From: Hyphomonadaceae bacterium BL14
GTDB lineage: Bacteria > Pseudomonadota > Alphaproteobacteria > Caulobacterales > Maricaulaceae
Direction: 5' to 3'
Assembly: GCA_027627705.1 (NCBI GenBank)
Contig: CP091242.1
Coordinates: 1,560,828 to 1,624,827, forward strand
Length of the DNA stretch: 64,000 nucleotides
A program made the translations under genes and the position numbers. Below are positions 31,148 through 39,673 of this stretch, piece by piece (position 1 is the first letter of the stretch; each line of letters begins with the position of its first letter). The notes below the pieces were generated by a model, which was not told where the DNA came from, did not search any database, and was given only the letters and a program-made list of their open reading frames with translations.

Positions 31148-32173
31148 CTAGCGCGCGCGGCCTGTGCCCGCGAGAAAGGCAAGCGCGGCGTCCGGCTCCC
31201 GTGCTTTGAGCATGCCGGTGAGCCAGGCCGCAGCCGGACCAGCCCCATCGCGCAGGTGCCGGGCCAGCGACAAGGCTGGCGCCCGCGCCGCCGAGCCCGG
31301 ATCGGGCGGCGGCACCATCAACGCACCGTCTGACACGGCCTGCGCGCTCGCCTGCGCCCATTGGCTGAGGCGCAGCGCCTCCATGCCGACCACAAAGCGC
31401 AAGCCGCCAGCCCGGGGCGGCGCGGCGATCAACGCCCCTGCGTTCAGCCGGCGCGCAGGTGGAGGCAGCAAGGGCAAGACTGTGCGGCGCGCAGTTCGGG
31501 CCGCCGGAGATGGCAGCGCGCTGTCCAGCAGGCTGGCCAGACAGGCGCCGTCATCGCCCGGCGGTGCATAGCGCACCGCCTCGATCAGCTGGACGCCGCC
31601 CCCCAGCGCGTGGCGCTGGATCAGGTTCAGCCCGCCGGACTGGACGACCGGGGCGCTGAGTTCGAAATGCGCCGGGATGTCCGCCCCCTCGATCCGCGCC
31701 GACAGCACGATCTGCGTCCAGTGCTGCGCCCCTACGGCATGGTTCGGTCCGGCGCGCGTATCCACCACCTGCCGGGCCCGGATGGGGCCCAGACCGCACT
31801 CGACCAGCGCACCGCGGCCCGACACCGAAGCCCCGTCGATCCGCACGCCGGCTTCAAGGCGCGAGCGGACTGACTCCGACACCGCTTCAACGGCAGCCGC
31901 CTGAACGTCCGCTGCCGGGACCGTCCAGAGGGTGCCGGATTCGAGGCGCCCCGCCCGGCCCGCAAGGCTGACATCACGCGTCTCGTGGCGCGCGAAACGC
32001 GCCAGCGCATGACCGGGGGCGGCGGGGAAAACCCACAGGCGTGTATCAGGCCTCAGGGCGCGCGGCTCCAATACGGTGACCGACAGATTGCGGCCCGGCC
32101 CGGTCAGCGCCCGCGCCAGAGCCAGACCCGCCATGCCAGCGCCCAGAATGACCACGTCCACGTCCGTTTTCAT
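31148..32173 (-). CDS. FAD-dependent lycopene-cyclase-like protein (CrtY-like, divergent)
   Basis: A 341-residue flavoprotein. The Rossmann motif VVILGAGMAGLALARAL (about 7-23) and an acidic strand end bind FAD. The middle resembles lycopene beta-cyclase: a VVDTRAG segment in place of the usual VxDxRG, followed by HWTQIVLSARIE and a QLIEAVRYA strand. The late motif HPTTGYS of true CrtY is not evident (RFVVGMEALRLSQW instead), and the length is about 40 short. No other carotenoid gene is nearby. It may be a distant cyclase or another aromatic-ring or isoprenoid flavoenzyme. I prefer the ATG at 32173 because the FAD motif follows at once. Confidence 0.5.
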   Translation of the reverse strand: MKTDVDVVILGAGMAGLALARALTGPGRNLSVTVLEPRALRPDTRLWVFPAAPGHALARFARHETRDVSLAGRAGRLESGTLWTVPAADVQAAAVEAVSESVRSRLEAGVRIDGASVSGRGALVECGLGPIRARQVVDTRAGPNHAVGAQHWTQIVLSARIEGADIPAHFELSAPVVQSGGLNLIQRHALGGGVQLIEAVRYAPPGDDGACLASLLDSALPSPAARTARRTVLPLLPPPARRLNAGALIAAPPRAGGLRFVVGMEALRLSQWAQASAQAVSDGALMVPPPDPGSAARAPALSLARHLRDGAGPAAAWLTGMLKAREPDAALAFLAGTGRAR

Positions 32174-32312
32174 GACAGGAATGAGCCGCTTGAAGGTGCA
32201 GTTCGTCAAGGTCTGTGACGGCCCTGGATCAGCAAAGACGGTGCGATCTGAATGTGATAATGAGACAGGCTGGCGATTGCACATTGGCCGCCTGCGCACC
32301 CCAGCAATTGGT

Positions 32313-33341
32313 ATGCGAATTGGTCTGATTATTTTCATCTTCGTTGGCGCTTGCGCCGAGCGGTCTGACCAACGGCAAGGGCGGCTTGATCGCGCCGCTG
32401 ATCTGATCGAGGCCTGCGATCAGGCCGGTAGCCCCGCTATCTTCACCCAGTTCGGCGAGGTCGCTGGACAAACAGAGTCCGGCATTTCCGCCCGCATCTG
32501 GCTGATAGATGATCAGACCGCTTGCTATGATGGCCCGGTGACCGAGGACGCGTCAGCCTGGTTTCAGACTCGCGAAACCCCGCTCACCACCCTTGTAGTT
32601 CGAAGCGGTGGCGGCAACGGGCAGGCGGGTGTTGTCATTGGCGAAGCATTGGCGCGTTGGGAGACCGGCATCGTCGTGCGGGATTACTGCCTGTCGGCCT
32701 GCGCCAGTTCGATATTTCTCGGCGCGGTCCAACGCACGGTCCCCGAGCCCGGCATTGTTGGCTGGCATCACGGATTGCCCTGGACGCGGTACGAAGCCCT
32801 TTGGACCGGCCCGGCGGCTATGGATGAAAACCTTCGCGCGATTTCAGGTTTCGCGATCCGGCGCTTCCACCGGTCTGGGCGAAATGATGTGCCGCACAGG
32901 GTCTGGCTAAGCCTGCCCGATCCTGTGCGCGAACAATTGGAGGCGCACCCCTATTGGCGCCTCCGCATTGAGCGCCTTTACAATCATGCAGGCGTTCTGA
33001 CCGAATTCCGTTCCGCGTATGTTGTGGCGTGGGGCCGCGCACCCGATCACGTGGCCGAGGCCCTGCCTGCGCTGAGCCAGGGTGTGCCCATGTTCTGGAC
33101 ACCGGATGAAGAGACGCTGCGCTATTGGGGTTTTTCCGACACGATCATGTGGGACGCCACGCCGGAAGCCGTGCTGGAACTCGGACTGCAGTCATCCCCG
33201 CGTACGGTGAATGTGCGCGCGCCGGTCAGACGGGGTGACTTTCCAATCTACCCGGACCCAGCCTGGCCAGATGATTCAGATGATTGGCCGGTCTACGGCG
33301 AAGGACGCCAAAGTGGTCAGAGCCATCCGGCGCCCGGCTGA
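32313..33341 (+). CDS. Lipoprotein with COG3904-like (ClpP/crotonase-fold) domain
   Basis: A 342-residue exported protein. The ATG at 32313 opens a short lipoprotein signal (MRIGLIIFIFVGAC, Cys14); an in-frame upstream extension would be antisense to the CrtY-like gene. Residues about 95-150 carry a ClpP-like pattern: TTLVVRSGGGNGQAG, then C126-LSAC130-ASSIFLGAVQR, then GIVGWHHG. This order of a GG loop, a C-x-S-A-C motif and a GxxH end is the signature of COG3904 periplasmic proteins, whose function is not known. The remaining 190 residues show no domain. The coding sequence looks less G+C-rich than its neighbours, and no ribosome site is obvious. Confidence 0.6.
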   Translation: MRIGLIIFIFVGACAERSDQRQGRLDRAADLIEACDQAGSPAIFTQFGEVAGQTESGISARIWLIDDQTACYDGPVTEDASAWFQTRETPLTTLVVRSGGGNGQAGVVIGEALARWETGIVVRDYCLSACASSIFLGAVQRTVPEPGIVGWHHGLPWTRYEALWTGPAAMDENLRAISGFAIRRFHRSGRNDVPHRVWLSLPDPVREQLEAHPYWRLRIERLYNHAGVLTEFRSAYVVAWGRAPDHVAEALPALSQGVPMFWTPDEETLRYWGFSDTIMWDATPEAVLELGLQSSPRTVNVRAPVRRGDFPIYPDPAWPDDSDDWPVYGEGRQSGQSHPAPG

Positions 33342-33460
33342 CGCACCTGCCCGGAAACGCCCCTAATCATCCCGTCGCGCGACCCGGGCCGTCTTGCGGC
33401 GCGCGAACATTTGGCTAGTTTGTCCGGACATCACGCTCCGCGTCCTGAGGGGAGATCGCC

Positions 33461-34078
33461 ATGCTGATTGCCTTCCTGCTTGCCGCCGCCCAGCCGGCCC
33501 CGGTCAGCCTTGACGAGATCGCGGTCTATGACCGGCTCGACTGGTCGCGCGAGGTGACCGAATGCGACCGGCTGGCCGCTCATCCTGATGATCCTGAACG
33601 GGTTGCAGACGGCGTGGCGCAGGGCGATGTGGACCTGGAGGCGGCGCGCGCCGCGTGCGAGGCGGCGGTGGCAAGCGATCCGGACAACCCCCGGCTCAAT
33701 TACCAGCTGGCGCGGGTGAGCGGGTATGCCGGGCGTCATGATGAGGGCCAGCCGTTTCGCGACACCGCCCTGCGCGCGGGCTATCCGCAATCGCTGTTCG
33801 TGGTGGGTTATATCCGCCTGACCGGCTGGGACGGGCGGCCCGATGACGCGTGTTATGGCGGGGAGCTAATCCGGCGCTCGGCCCGCGCCGGACGCTTCGC
33901 CGGGCTGGTGGGCTTTCCCCATTATGCGCTGACGGGCCGCTTCGCCGGATGCCCATCAGACAAGCCGGTGATCGACCACGATGAAATGACGAGATTCCTC
34001 GATCACGCCGAAGCCGACGCCAGAGGATTCTACCAGGAGGCGCTGGTTATCCAGCTGCGCGCGCGTCTCGCCGAGTGA
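33461..34078 (+). CDS. Secreted Sel1/TPR-like repeat protein
   Basis: A 205-residue protein with a short hydrophobic start (MLIAFLLAAAQPAP) that could be a signal peptide. The body has helix-pair repeats typical of the TPR/Sel1 superfamily: EAARAACEAAVASDPDNPRLNYQLARVSGYAG and a following GYPQSLFVVGYIRL repeat. Paired cysteines in DACYGG and FAGCPSD may bridge. Such repeats mediate protein contacts. A GGGGAG ribosome site precedes the ATG. The stop codon touches the stop of the opposing deacylase gene without a base between. Confidence 0.7.
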   Translation: MLIAFLLAAAQPAPVSLDEIAVYDRLDWSREVTECDRLAAHPDDPERVADGVAQGDVDLEAARAACEAAVASDPDNPRLNYQLARVSGYAGRHDEGQPFRDTALRAGYPQSLFVVGYIRLTGWDGRPDDACYGGELIRRSARAGRFAGLVGFPHYALTGRFAGCPSDKPVIDHDEMTRFLDHAEADARGFYQEALVIQLRARLAE

Positions 34079-35986
34079 TCACTCAGCCGCCACCTGCAGC
34101 GTTTCACGCTGCGGGCTCCAGCTGGTGTGGCGCAGGGCGCGGCCGAGGGTCTGGCGGCCCGCAGCGTCGGTGAAGCGCTCGCCGTCCCAGACCTGGACAC
34201 CACTGACGAGCACGCAGCGCACCACGCCGTCTGAACGGTTGACCATCTGCTCGTGCCCATAATCCTCGCGCCAGATGAAGCGGGAGCGGGCCTCGGAATC
34301 ATAGGCGCGCAGGGCTTCGGGATCGATGACCACCAAGTCGGCCCGGTCACCAATCTCCATGGTCCCGGCGTCCACGCCGATGAACTGTGCCGGGTCGCGG
34401 GTCATGCGCCGCACCTGGCTCGCCACACGCTCCATACCCTCAGACTGGGCGATCTGGAGGCCGCGCAGATTGCCGTCATAGAAGGCCATATTGGTGATGT
34501 GCGCCCCGCTATCATTGAAGCCGGGCAGGATCTGGGGATGGTTCAGCAGCGCGCGCACGATCTCCGGATCGCGATTGGCCGAGACCGTCCACCAGCGCAG
34601 GGACAGATCATACGTGCGCAAGAGATGGAGCATGAAGCCCGGCTCCTCTGCGGCCCCGTCAGGCATCGCCTCGAAGGCCGCGCGCTCGTCTGTGGTGCGT
34701 GCCAGAGACGGGTCTGACCGCCAGGCCTGGAACCGGCCCAGAACCTGGGCGAAGGTCTCGCCTGTCCAGATGTCCGGCCCGCCCGAATAAAAGACCATCT
34801 CACTGAAATCGCGGTCGAATGAGAGGGTTTCCGCCGTCAGGAGGCGCTTCAGGCGGTTGAGCCCGAACCCGGTCTTGCCGGTCATCCACATCTTTGAAAA
34901 CCGCGCCTGGAAGGCCGGATCGTCCAGCAAGGCGCGCCGGCCCGCCACGTCTTCGAGATCCAGCTCATTAAGCTCGCGCAAAGCCGGGATTTCCTCGGCC
35001 AGCGGGTTGATCGGCCCGTCCCAGAACAGCTTGAACGGCGCAGCCAGCGCCTGGAAACGGAAATGGCCGCCAAACAGGGGCGAGTTGAACACCCGCGTCA
35101 GCAAGAGCGCGAGACGGCGCAGGGATTTGTTGGAGGCGACATCCATCGCCGCCACCGCCGTGACCTTCAGCGGCTTTCCATGCAAGCGCCCGGAGGTTAG
35201 CGAGAAATTGCGCAACACCGCCAGTGGCTTGTCCTTGGGCGGGGTGGCCTGCCAGAGCCGGTCATGGCGGCGCAGGACGCCGGTGAGGCGTTTGAGCTCG
35301 CGGTACTGACCGAACTGGGAGGGGATTTTCACCCGCCGGTTGGGATCTTCGGACAGGAAGTGGAAGGGCAGCGCATCCGTGGAGAAGCCCGGATAGCCGT
35401 CAGTCATCGCCCGCTCGAGCACCTCCTCCATCTGCCTGAGATCATTGTCCGATGCGGTCCGTGTCACGGCACCGGTCAGGCCCATCACCTCGATGCGAAG
35501 CATGGAATGGGGAATGAGCGGGATGACATTACAGCCCAGCGGCAGATCGTCGAGATGGGCGTAATAGCCCGCCGGGCTGGTCCACACCGCCTTGTCGGCC
35601 ACCTTGCGCAGCACCGGCTTGGGCATGTTTTCCACCCGGGCGAAGCAGTCCACCAGCGGATCCTCGCCATTGCGCCGCTGATTGCCGAACGCCAGCCCCA
35701 GCGAGCAATTGCTCATCAGAACCGTGGTGGTGCCGTGACGGACAGCCTCTTTCAGCGCCGGGTCAAACTCCACTTCAAGATCGAGATGGGTGTGGATGTC
35801 CAGAAGGCCCGGCGTTACCCAAAAACCTTCGGCGTCAATGATTTGATCGGCGCGCGAGCGGTCCAGCCCGGGGCCGCGGGCGGCCACCCGTCCGGCCCGG
35901 ATGGCAACATCCTCAAGCACCGGCGCACCGCCGCTGCCGTCAATGACCAGCCCGCCTGCGATGATGCAGTCATAGCGCTCGCTCAT
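34079..35986 (-). CDS. N-acyl-D-amino-acid deacylase-like amidohydrolase
   Basis: A 635-residue amidohydrolase of the D-aminoacylase group (COG3653). The metal site begins with H65-T-H67 in LLDIHTHLD, and C94 in SNCSLG matches the cysteine that shares a zinc in D-aminoacylase. NDSGAH late in the barrel supplies the catalytic-type Asp, and the C-terminal beta domain (DRADLVVIDPEALRAYD onwards) is typical. Family members release D-amino acids or cleave related amides. The start at 35986 follows GGAGG, and the MEST-like hydrolase ends 31 bases upstream on the same strand, suggesting one operon under the repeats at 37012-37047. Confidence 0.85.
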   Translation of the reverse strand: MSERYDCIIAGGLVIDGSGGAPVLEDVAIRAGRVAARGPGLDRSRADQIIDAEGFWVTPGLLDIHTHLDLEVEFDPALKEAVRHGTTTVLMSNCSLGLAFGNQRRNGEDPLVDCFARVENMPKPVLRKVADKAVWTSPAGYYAHLDDLPLGCNVIPLIPHSMLRIEVMGLTGAVTRTASDNDLRQMEEVLERAMTDGYPGFSTDALPFHFLSEDPNRRVKIPSQFGQYRELKRLTGVLRRHDRLWQATPPKDKPLAVLRNFSLTSGRLHGKPLKVTAVAAMDVASNKSLRRLALLLTRVFNSPLFGGHFRFQALAAPFKLFWDGPINPLAEEIPALRELNELDLEDVAGRRALLDDPAFQARFSKMWMTGKTGFGLNRLKRLLTAETLSFDRDFSEMVFYSGGPDIWTGETFAQVLGRFQAWRSDPSLARTTDERAAFEAMPDGAAEEPGFMLHLLRTYDLSLRWWTVSANRDPEIVRALLNHPQILPGFNDSGAHITNMAFYDGNLRGLQIAQSEGMERVASQVRRMTRDPAQFIGVDAGTMEIGDRADLVVIDPEALRAYDSEARSRFIWREDYGHEQMVNRSDGVVRCVLVSGVQVWDGERFTDAAGRQTLGRALRHTSWSPQRETLQVAAE

Positions 35987-36017
35987 GGCGCACTTCCTCC
36001 CGTCACAGCCCTTGTGG

Positions 36018-36953
36018 TCAGGCCTTTTGCATACCCGACCGGAATTCAAGGAAGGCGTCAAGCACCTCGCCAGGCGCTTCGAGCTGGGGGTAGTGGCCGA
36101 CGTGAGGAATGAGCACCGTGTCGGGGTTTGGCACAAGTGACTGATAATGCTCGACCATATGGGCTCCGGACACCGGATCCAACGCGCCGTCGATCACCCG
36201 CAATGGCACGGGCGAATGAACCAGCGCGCCCACCCAGCGATCCCGTGTCGCGCGCCGTTCGGTAATATAATTCAACAGCTTGTGACCGATGCGCGGCATG
36301 CCGCCGCCCATCATCGCCAGCGACCAGAAGGCGTCGAGCGTTTCAGGTGAAGGCTTCGTATCGGGGCCGAACACCTCGCAAAGCCCTGTTTCAAAACGCT
36401 GTCTTGTCATCATCCGGCTCAGGAGCGGCCCCAGCGGCGAGTGCAGCAAGCGCTGGGTGAGGGTGGCGCGGTGCTGCTCGGGAAACAGGCCGCCATTGAG
36501 AAAACAGATGGATAGAATCTCCAGCCCCGCCGCCCCGCTGGCCCGCCGGTCGATCATGCGGGCCAGCAATTCCTGGGCAACCGTGTCGCCATAGTCGTGA
36601 GCCAGGATATGGCAGGCGCTCACCCCCAGCCGGTCAAACCAGGTCTCGTGCAGGTCTGCCTGGTCCTGGATCGAGTAGGCGTAATCTGCCGGCTTGGCCG
36701 AAAAGCCGAACCCGATCATATCGATAGCCGCCACCCGGTAGCGCTCGCACAGGGCGTCCCACTGGTGCGCCCAGTCCCAGCTGGCGGTCGGGAAGCCGTG
36801 AATCAGGATCAGGACGGGGCGGCTCTCGTCACGCCAGTCGCCGCCCGTGCGCTGGAAGATATCATGGCCGCGATAGCCAAACATCGACCCGCCCGCGCGC
36901 CAGTCATTGAGGGATAGCGGCGGGGCCGGAACGGGGGACAGGGACGGGGACAT
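36018..36953 (-). CDS. MEST-like alpha/beta hydrolase
   Basis: A 311-residue alpha/beta hydrolase. The oxyanion motif is HGFPTASWDW, and the nucleophile elbow reads AHDYGDTVAQELLAR, a form close to the MEST/PEG1 branch near haloalkane dehalogenases and epoxide hydrolases, where the nucleophile is Asp rather than Ser. The acid (DGALDPVSG) and base (HVGHYPQLE) follow in order. A GTG at 36962 could add three residues; I take the ATG at 36953. It stands upstream of, and probably in one operon with, the deacylase. Natural substrates are unknown. Confidence 0.82.
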   Translation of the reverse strand: MSPSLSPVPAPPLSLNDWRAGGSMFGYRGHDIFQRTGGDWRDESRPVLILIHGFPTASWDWAHQWDALCERYRVAAIDMIGFGFSAKPADYAYSIQDQADLHETWFDRLGVSACHILAHDYGDTVAQELLARMIDRRASGAAGLEILSICFLNGGLFPEQHRATLTQRLLHSPLGPLLSRMMTRQRFETGLCEVFGPDTKPSPETLDAFWSLAMMGGGMPRIGHKLLNYITERRATRDRWVGALVHSPVPLRVIDGALDPVSGAHMVEHYQSLVPNPDTVLIPHVGHYPQLEAPGEVLDAFLEFRSGMQKA

Positions 36954-37011
36954 GGGCGTCACTTTCGGGCTCGATCTGGCGTCATCATCGCCCGGGCAGG
37001 TGACGAAAACA

Positions 37012-37047
37012 CCCGATCATATGTCATGATCGCCCGATCATATGTCA
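37012..37047. promoter_or_regulatory. Two direct 15-bp repeats, tandem operator
   Basis: The 15-mer CCCGATCATATGTCA occurs at 37012-37026 and again at 37033-37047, exactly 21 bp apart (two helical turns). The first copy also joins an inverted repeat CGATCAT-N5-ATGATCG (37014-37032). On the minus strand the second copy contains TTGACA and both contain TATGAT, so the repeats appear to sit over the promoter of the hydrolase-deacylase pair, about 60-95 bases before the start at 36953. The geometry suggests cooperative binding of two dimers of a regulator; none is encoded next to it. Confidence 0.6.
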
Positions 37048-37117
37048 AACCGGCCAGATCGAGGGCCGCCGCGCCATCTGCAGCCCGGATTCGCCCCGAG
37101 TTTTCGCCGAATTCTGC

Positions 37118-37873
37118 CTAACGCACGTAGCTGGCACCATTCACATCAAACGTGGCGCCCGTGGCCGACGCGCACGCGCCCGACAGAAGGAAAGCGGTGA
37201 GCGCCCCGATCTCCTCCGGTGCTGCCATGCGCCCGAGCGGCACGTCGGCCTCAGCCTTCGCCCGCGCAGCGGCGTCCTGAGGTGCCATGTCGGTGTCGAT
37301 CCAGCCCGGCGCGATGGCATAGGCGAGCAGACCCTGCCCTGCATGGGCGCGCGCCAGCGTCTTGATGAGGGCGATGAGACCGGCCTTCGACGCGGCGTAG
37401 GAGGCGTGATCGGCATCATCGCCGCGATGGGCGGCGCGCGAGGCGATCGCCACCAGCGATCCGCCCTGGCCGTCAAGCCAGGCCCGTGCGGCCAGGCGCG
37501 CCAGATCCGCGCAGGAGGTCAGATTGACCTGCAGCGTGCGCGCCCAGTTGGCGCGCCAGTCCGCCTCGCTTGCGGCGATCCCGGCAGGCTCGAAGATTCC
37601 GTGATTGAGCACCAGCGCGTCCGGCGTGCGGCCACCGGTGCGGACCGCCTCGTCCCAGACAGCGCGCGCAGCATCCGGCTCGGCCAGATCGCCGGCGACC
37701 AGACCGGCGCAGCGCGGCCCCAGCGCCCGCGCCACAGCTTCAGCCGCGGCGCGGTTGCGCGCGTAGTGCACCAGCACATCCCCGCGCGCGTCCGCGCAGG
37801 CCTGCGCGACGGCCGCGCCCGCGCCGCGCGAGGCGCCGGTGACGAGGACGAGGCGGTTTTCAAGGCGGGTCAT
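37118..37873 (-). CDS. Short-chain dehydrogenase/reductase
   Basis: A 251-residue classical SDR. The cofactor loop is TGASRGAG (about 13-20), an LNHG segment stands where NNAG is usual, the catalytic Ser lies in AIASRAAHRG, and YAASK supplies Tyr and Lys. The C-terminal FDVNGASYVR resembles FabG-type enzymes. An NADP preference is suggested by Arg after the first glycines and by HYARN at the second strand. The substrate is not predictable. The gene ends about 70 bases before the operator repeats that control the next genes. Confidence 0.88.
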   Translation of the reverse strand: MTRLENRLVLVTGASRGAGAAVAQACADARGDVLVHYARNRAAAEAVARALGPRCAGLVAGDLAEPDAARAVWDEAVRTGGRTPDALVLNHGIFEPAGIAASEADWRANWARTLQVNLTSCADLARLAARAWLDGQGGSLVAIASRAAHRGDDADHASYAASKAGLIALIKTLARAHAGQGLLAYAIAPGWIDTDMAPQDAAARAKAEADVPLGRMAAPEEIGALTAFLLSGACASATGATFDVNGASYVR

Positions 37874-37952
37874 GGCGCGGCTCTCCGGGGCATCCGACGG
37901 GAGCGCAGTTGAGCCCGGTGCGCCGCGCGCTGCAAGACGTGCGGCTGCTTGC

Positions 37953-39602
37953 CTAGCTGATCTGGAACCGCCTGCGAACGGCCAGCGCAGACAGGAAAAT
38001 CAGCCCGATGGATGTGAGAGACTGGACGGTCGATACGATCTGCAACAGCAACAGCGCCCAAGGCCACTCGAACCCGGATCGCCAGGCCGAAGCCTCCAAC
38101 CATCGCGGATCCCATACGAAGAAGGGCCGCACAATACCCAAAGCGGACGCTTCCAACGCCATGCTGGTGCGCGCTTGCAGTCCGGGCGTCGGCACCATCC
38201 AGCAAGCGGCAAGCCAGTAAAGCGCCGCAAAAACCCCAAACCAGATAACCAGGCAAACCAGCGGCTTGCCAACGCGCCGGCCATATTCAGCGACATGGCT
38301 GTAGACCCACGACACCAGTTTCTCAGTAACCGGCGTGGCTGCGATGTGCCGGCGCGCCTCGATTTCAAATCTGTAGAACTGGTGTTCGCGCAGACTGTCC
38401 GCCTGTTGCGCCATGGCGCGCTTCAGGACACGCGCGCCTCCTTCGAGTGCGCTCAGAGCCTCTTGGGAATCCATCCCGGCAGCCTTGGCAAGGTTGAGAG
38501 CCTCCGACCTGAAGGCCTTCACGTCCGTGCCCTCGTCTGCGATCGGATAGCACATCCAGCCTGAGACAATCGCACCGCTGAAGGCGCTGATGATGCGAAA
38601 CGGACCCTTTGCCAGATTGAACAGGCCGGAAATCTCGGCACCGTCAAAAGCCGAACGCCAGTGCCTCTCGTGGCGGCCTGTGACCTCCAGGGCGTAAAAC
38701 TCGCACAGGTGTTTGAACATCGCCCGCTTGAAGGAAAACTGCTTTGCAAACCTCGCTTCAAGAAACGCCGCGACACCAAAAAACTCGGCGCGTTCAAACG
38801 AGGCCGGGCCCAGAAATCTGGCCCGATGGAAGTCCGCTTTCTTGTTGAAAGTGGCGTATCTGAACCGGGCTTGCTTTTTGAAGGTTGCTGTCTTGAACAG
38901 TGCGTATTCGTGAAACAGCGCATCTTCGAAGCTGACATCTTGTAAAAAATGGGCGTCTTCGAAAAAATTCCAGGCATGAAATTGCGCGCGGTCAAAGCTT
39001 GCGCCTCGGTGAAACCGGGCCCTCCCGAAATTCGCCCGACCGGCAAACCGCACGTCCGAGAAATCCACTTTGCCATGGAATTGCGCGCCGGCGAACGAAA
39101 CGTCACCTGGAAACTCGGCGCGAGCGAAATGTGTGCCGTCACCAAAATGCCAACCGGTGAAGTCTGCCTTGCCAAGAAACAAGGCGTCCTTCAATGAGAC
39201 GCAGCGAACGGCATCAGCTCCGGTGTCGCCGGGCCGCAAAGATCCTGACTGTAGCACCGCTCCATCAAGCAGAACACATCCCGCTATCATGGCGCTGTCT
39301 GCAGCGGCCAGCCGCAACGTGATCTCCCCGGCGAGCGCGCCCCATTTCGAACTGTCCGGCTTCGACTTCCAGGAAGCCGCCAGCGGCTGGTGCACAATGT
39401 GCCATAGCACCCCGCCAATGGAGGCGATCAGGCCGCGATTCTTCAGGGTTGCGTCATCAAGGGATTGTCCGGTCTTCGGATCCAGGTGCCAGTAATCCTG
39501 AAGTGTCTTCGCGCCGCTGGGATGTCCGTCAATGGTGTGATCCTTCAGCGCGTCCCAGCTGAAGTCCGGACGCGTCTTCGGTGCAGCGGCCTCGTCTGTC
39601 AT
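37953..39602 (-). CDS. Pentapeptide-repeat protein with C-terminal membrane segments
   Basis: A 549-residue protein of unusual architecture. Residues about 140-300 are an unbroken ladder of F-x-x-A-x-F units (for example GRARFHRGASFDRAQF and FEDALFHEYALF), the form of pentapeptide repeat that stacks into a right-handed beta helix. A soluble segment follows (about 310-420), then hydrophobic stretches near 438-465 and 500-540 that should be membrane helices; the protein ends RRRFQIS. The repeat part has no signal peptide and probably stays in the cytoplasm on a membrane anchor. Base use is visibly less G+C-rich than in the flanking SDR and purA genes, which suggests transfer. GGGAGG precedes the ATG at 39602. 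The function is unknown. Confidence 0.8.
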   Translation of the reverse strand: MTDEAAAPKTRPDFSWDALKDHTIDGHPSGAKTLQDYWHLDPKTGQSLDDATLKNRGLIASIGGVLWHIVHQPLAASWKSKPDSSKWGALAGEITLRLAAADSAMIAGCVLLDGAVLQSGSLRPGDTGADAVRCVSLKDALFLGKADFTGWHFGDGTHFARAEFPGDVSFAGAQFHGKVDFSDVRFAGRANFGRARFHRGASFDRAQFHAWNFFEDAHFLQDVSFEDALFHEYALFKTATFKKQARFRYATFNKKADFHRARFLGPASFERAEFFGVAAFLEARFAKQFSFKRAMFKHLCEFYALEVTGRHERHWRSAFDGAEISGLFNLAKGPFRIISAFSGAIVSGWMCYPIADEGTDVKAFRSEALNLAKAAGMDSQEALSALEGGARVLKRAMAQQADSLREHQFYRFEIEARRHIAATPVTEKLVSWVYSHVAEYGRRVGKPLVCLVIWFGVFAALYWLAACWMVPTPGLQARTSMALEASALGIVRPFFVWDPRWLEASAWRSGFEWPWALLLLQIVSTVQSLTSIGLIFLSALAVRRRFQIS

Positions 39603-39613
39603 CGCTCCCTCCC

Positions 39614-39630
39614 ACCCTAAAATTCAGGGT
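39614..39630. promoter_or_regulatory. Inverted repeat ACCCT-N7-AGGGT before the pentapeptide-repeat gene
   Basis: A 5+7+5 inverted repeat with an A/T centre, 12 bases upstream of the start codon at 39602 and overlapping the ribosome-site region. It could be an operator or a leader hairpin that masks the ribosome site. Confidence 0.25.
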
Positions 39631-39673
39631 AGCAAAAGAGCAATGAGCTTCAACCATAAATTTTCGCGTCACC

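Noticed and set aside
31148..33341. Genomic island between the A2M gene and the TPR-like gene
   Set aside because: One gene has lower G+C, but there is no integrase, tRNA junction, direct repeat or mobility gene.
37012..37047. Start of a CRISPR array
   Set aside because: Only two 15-bp repeats with a 6-bp spacer, placed over a promoter, and no cas gene in the window.
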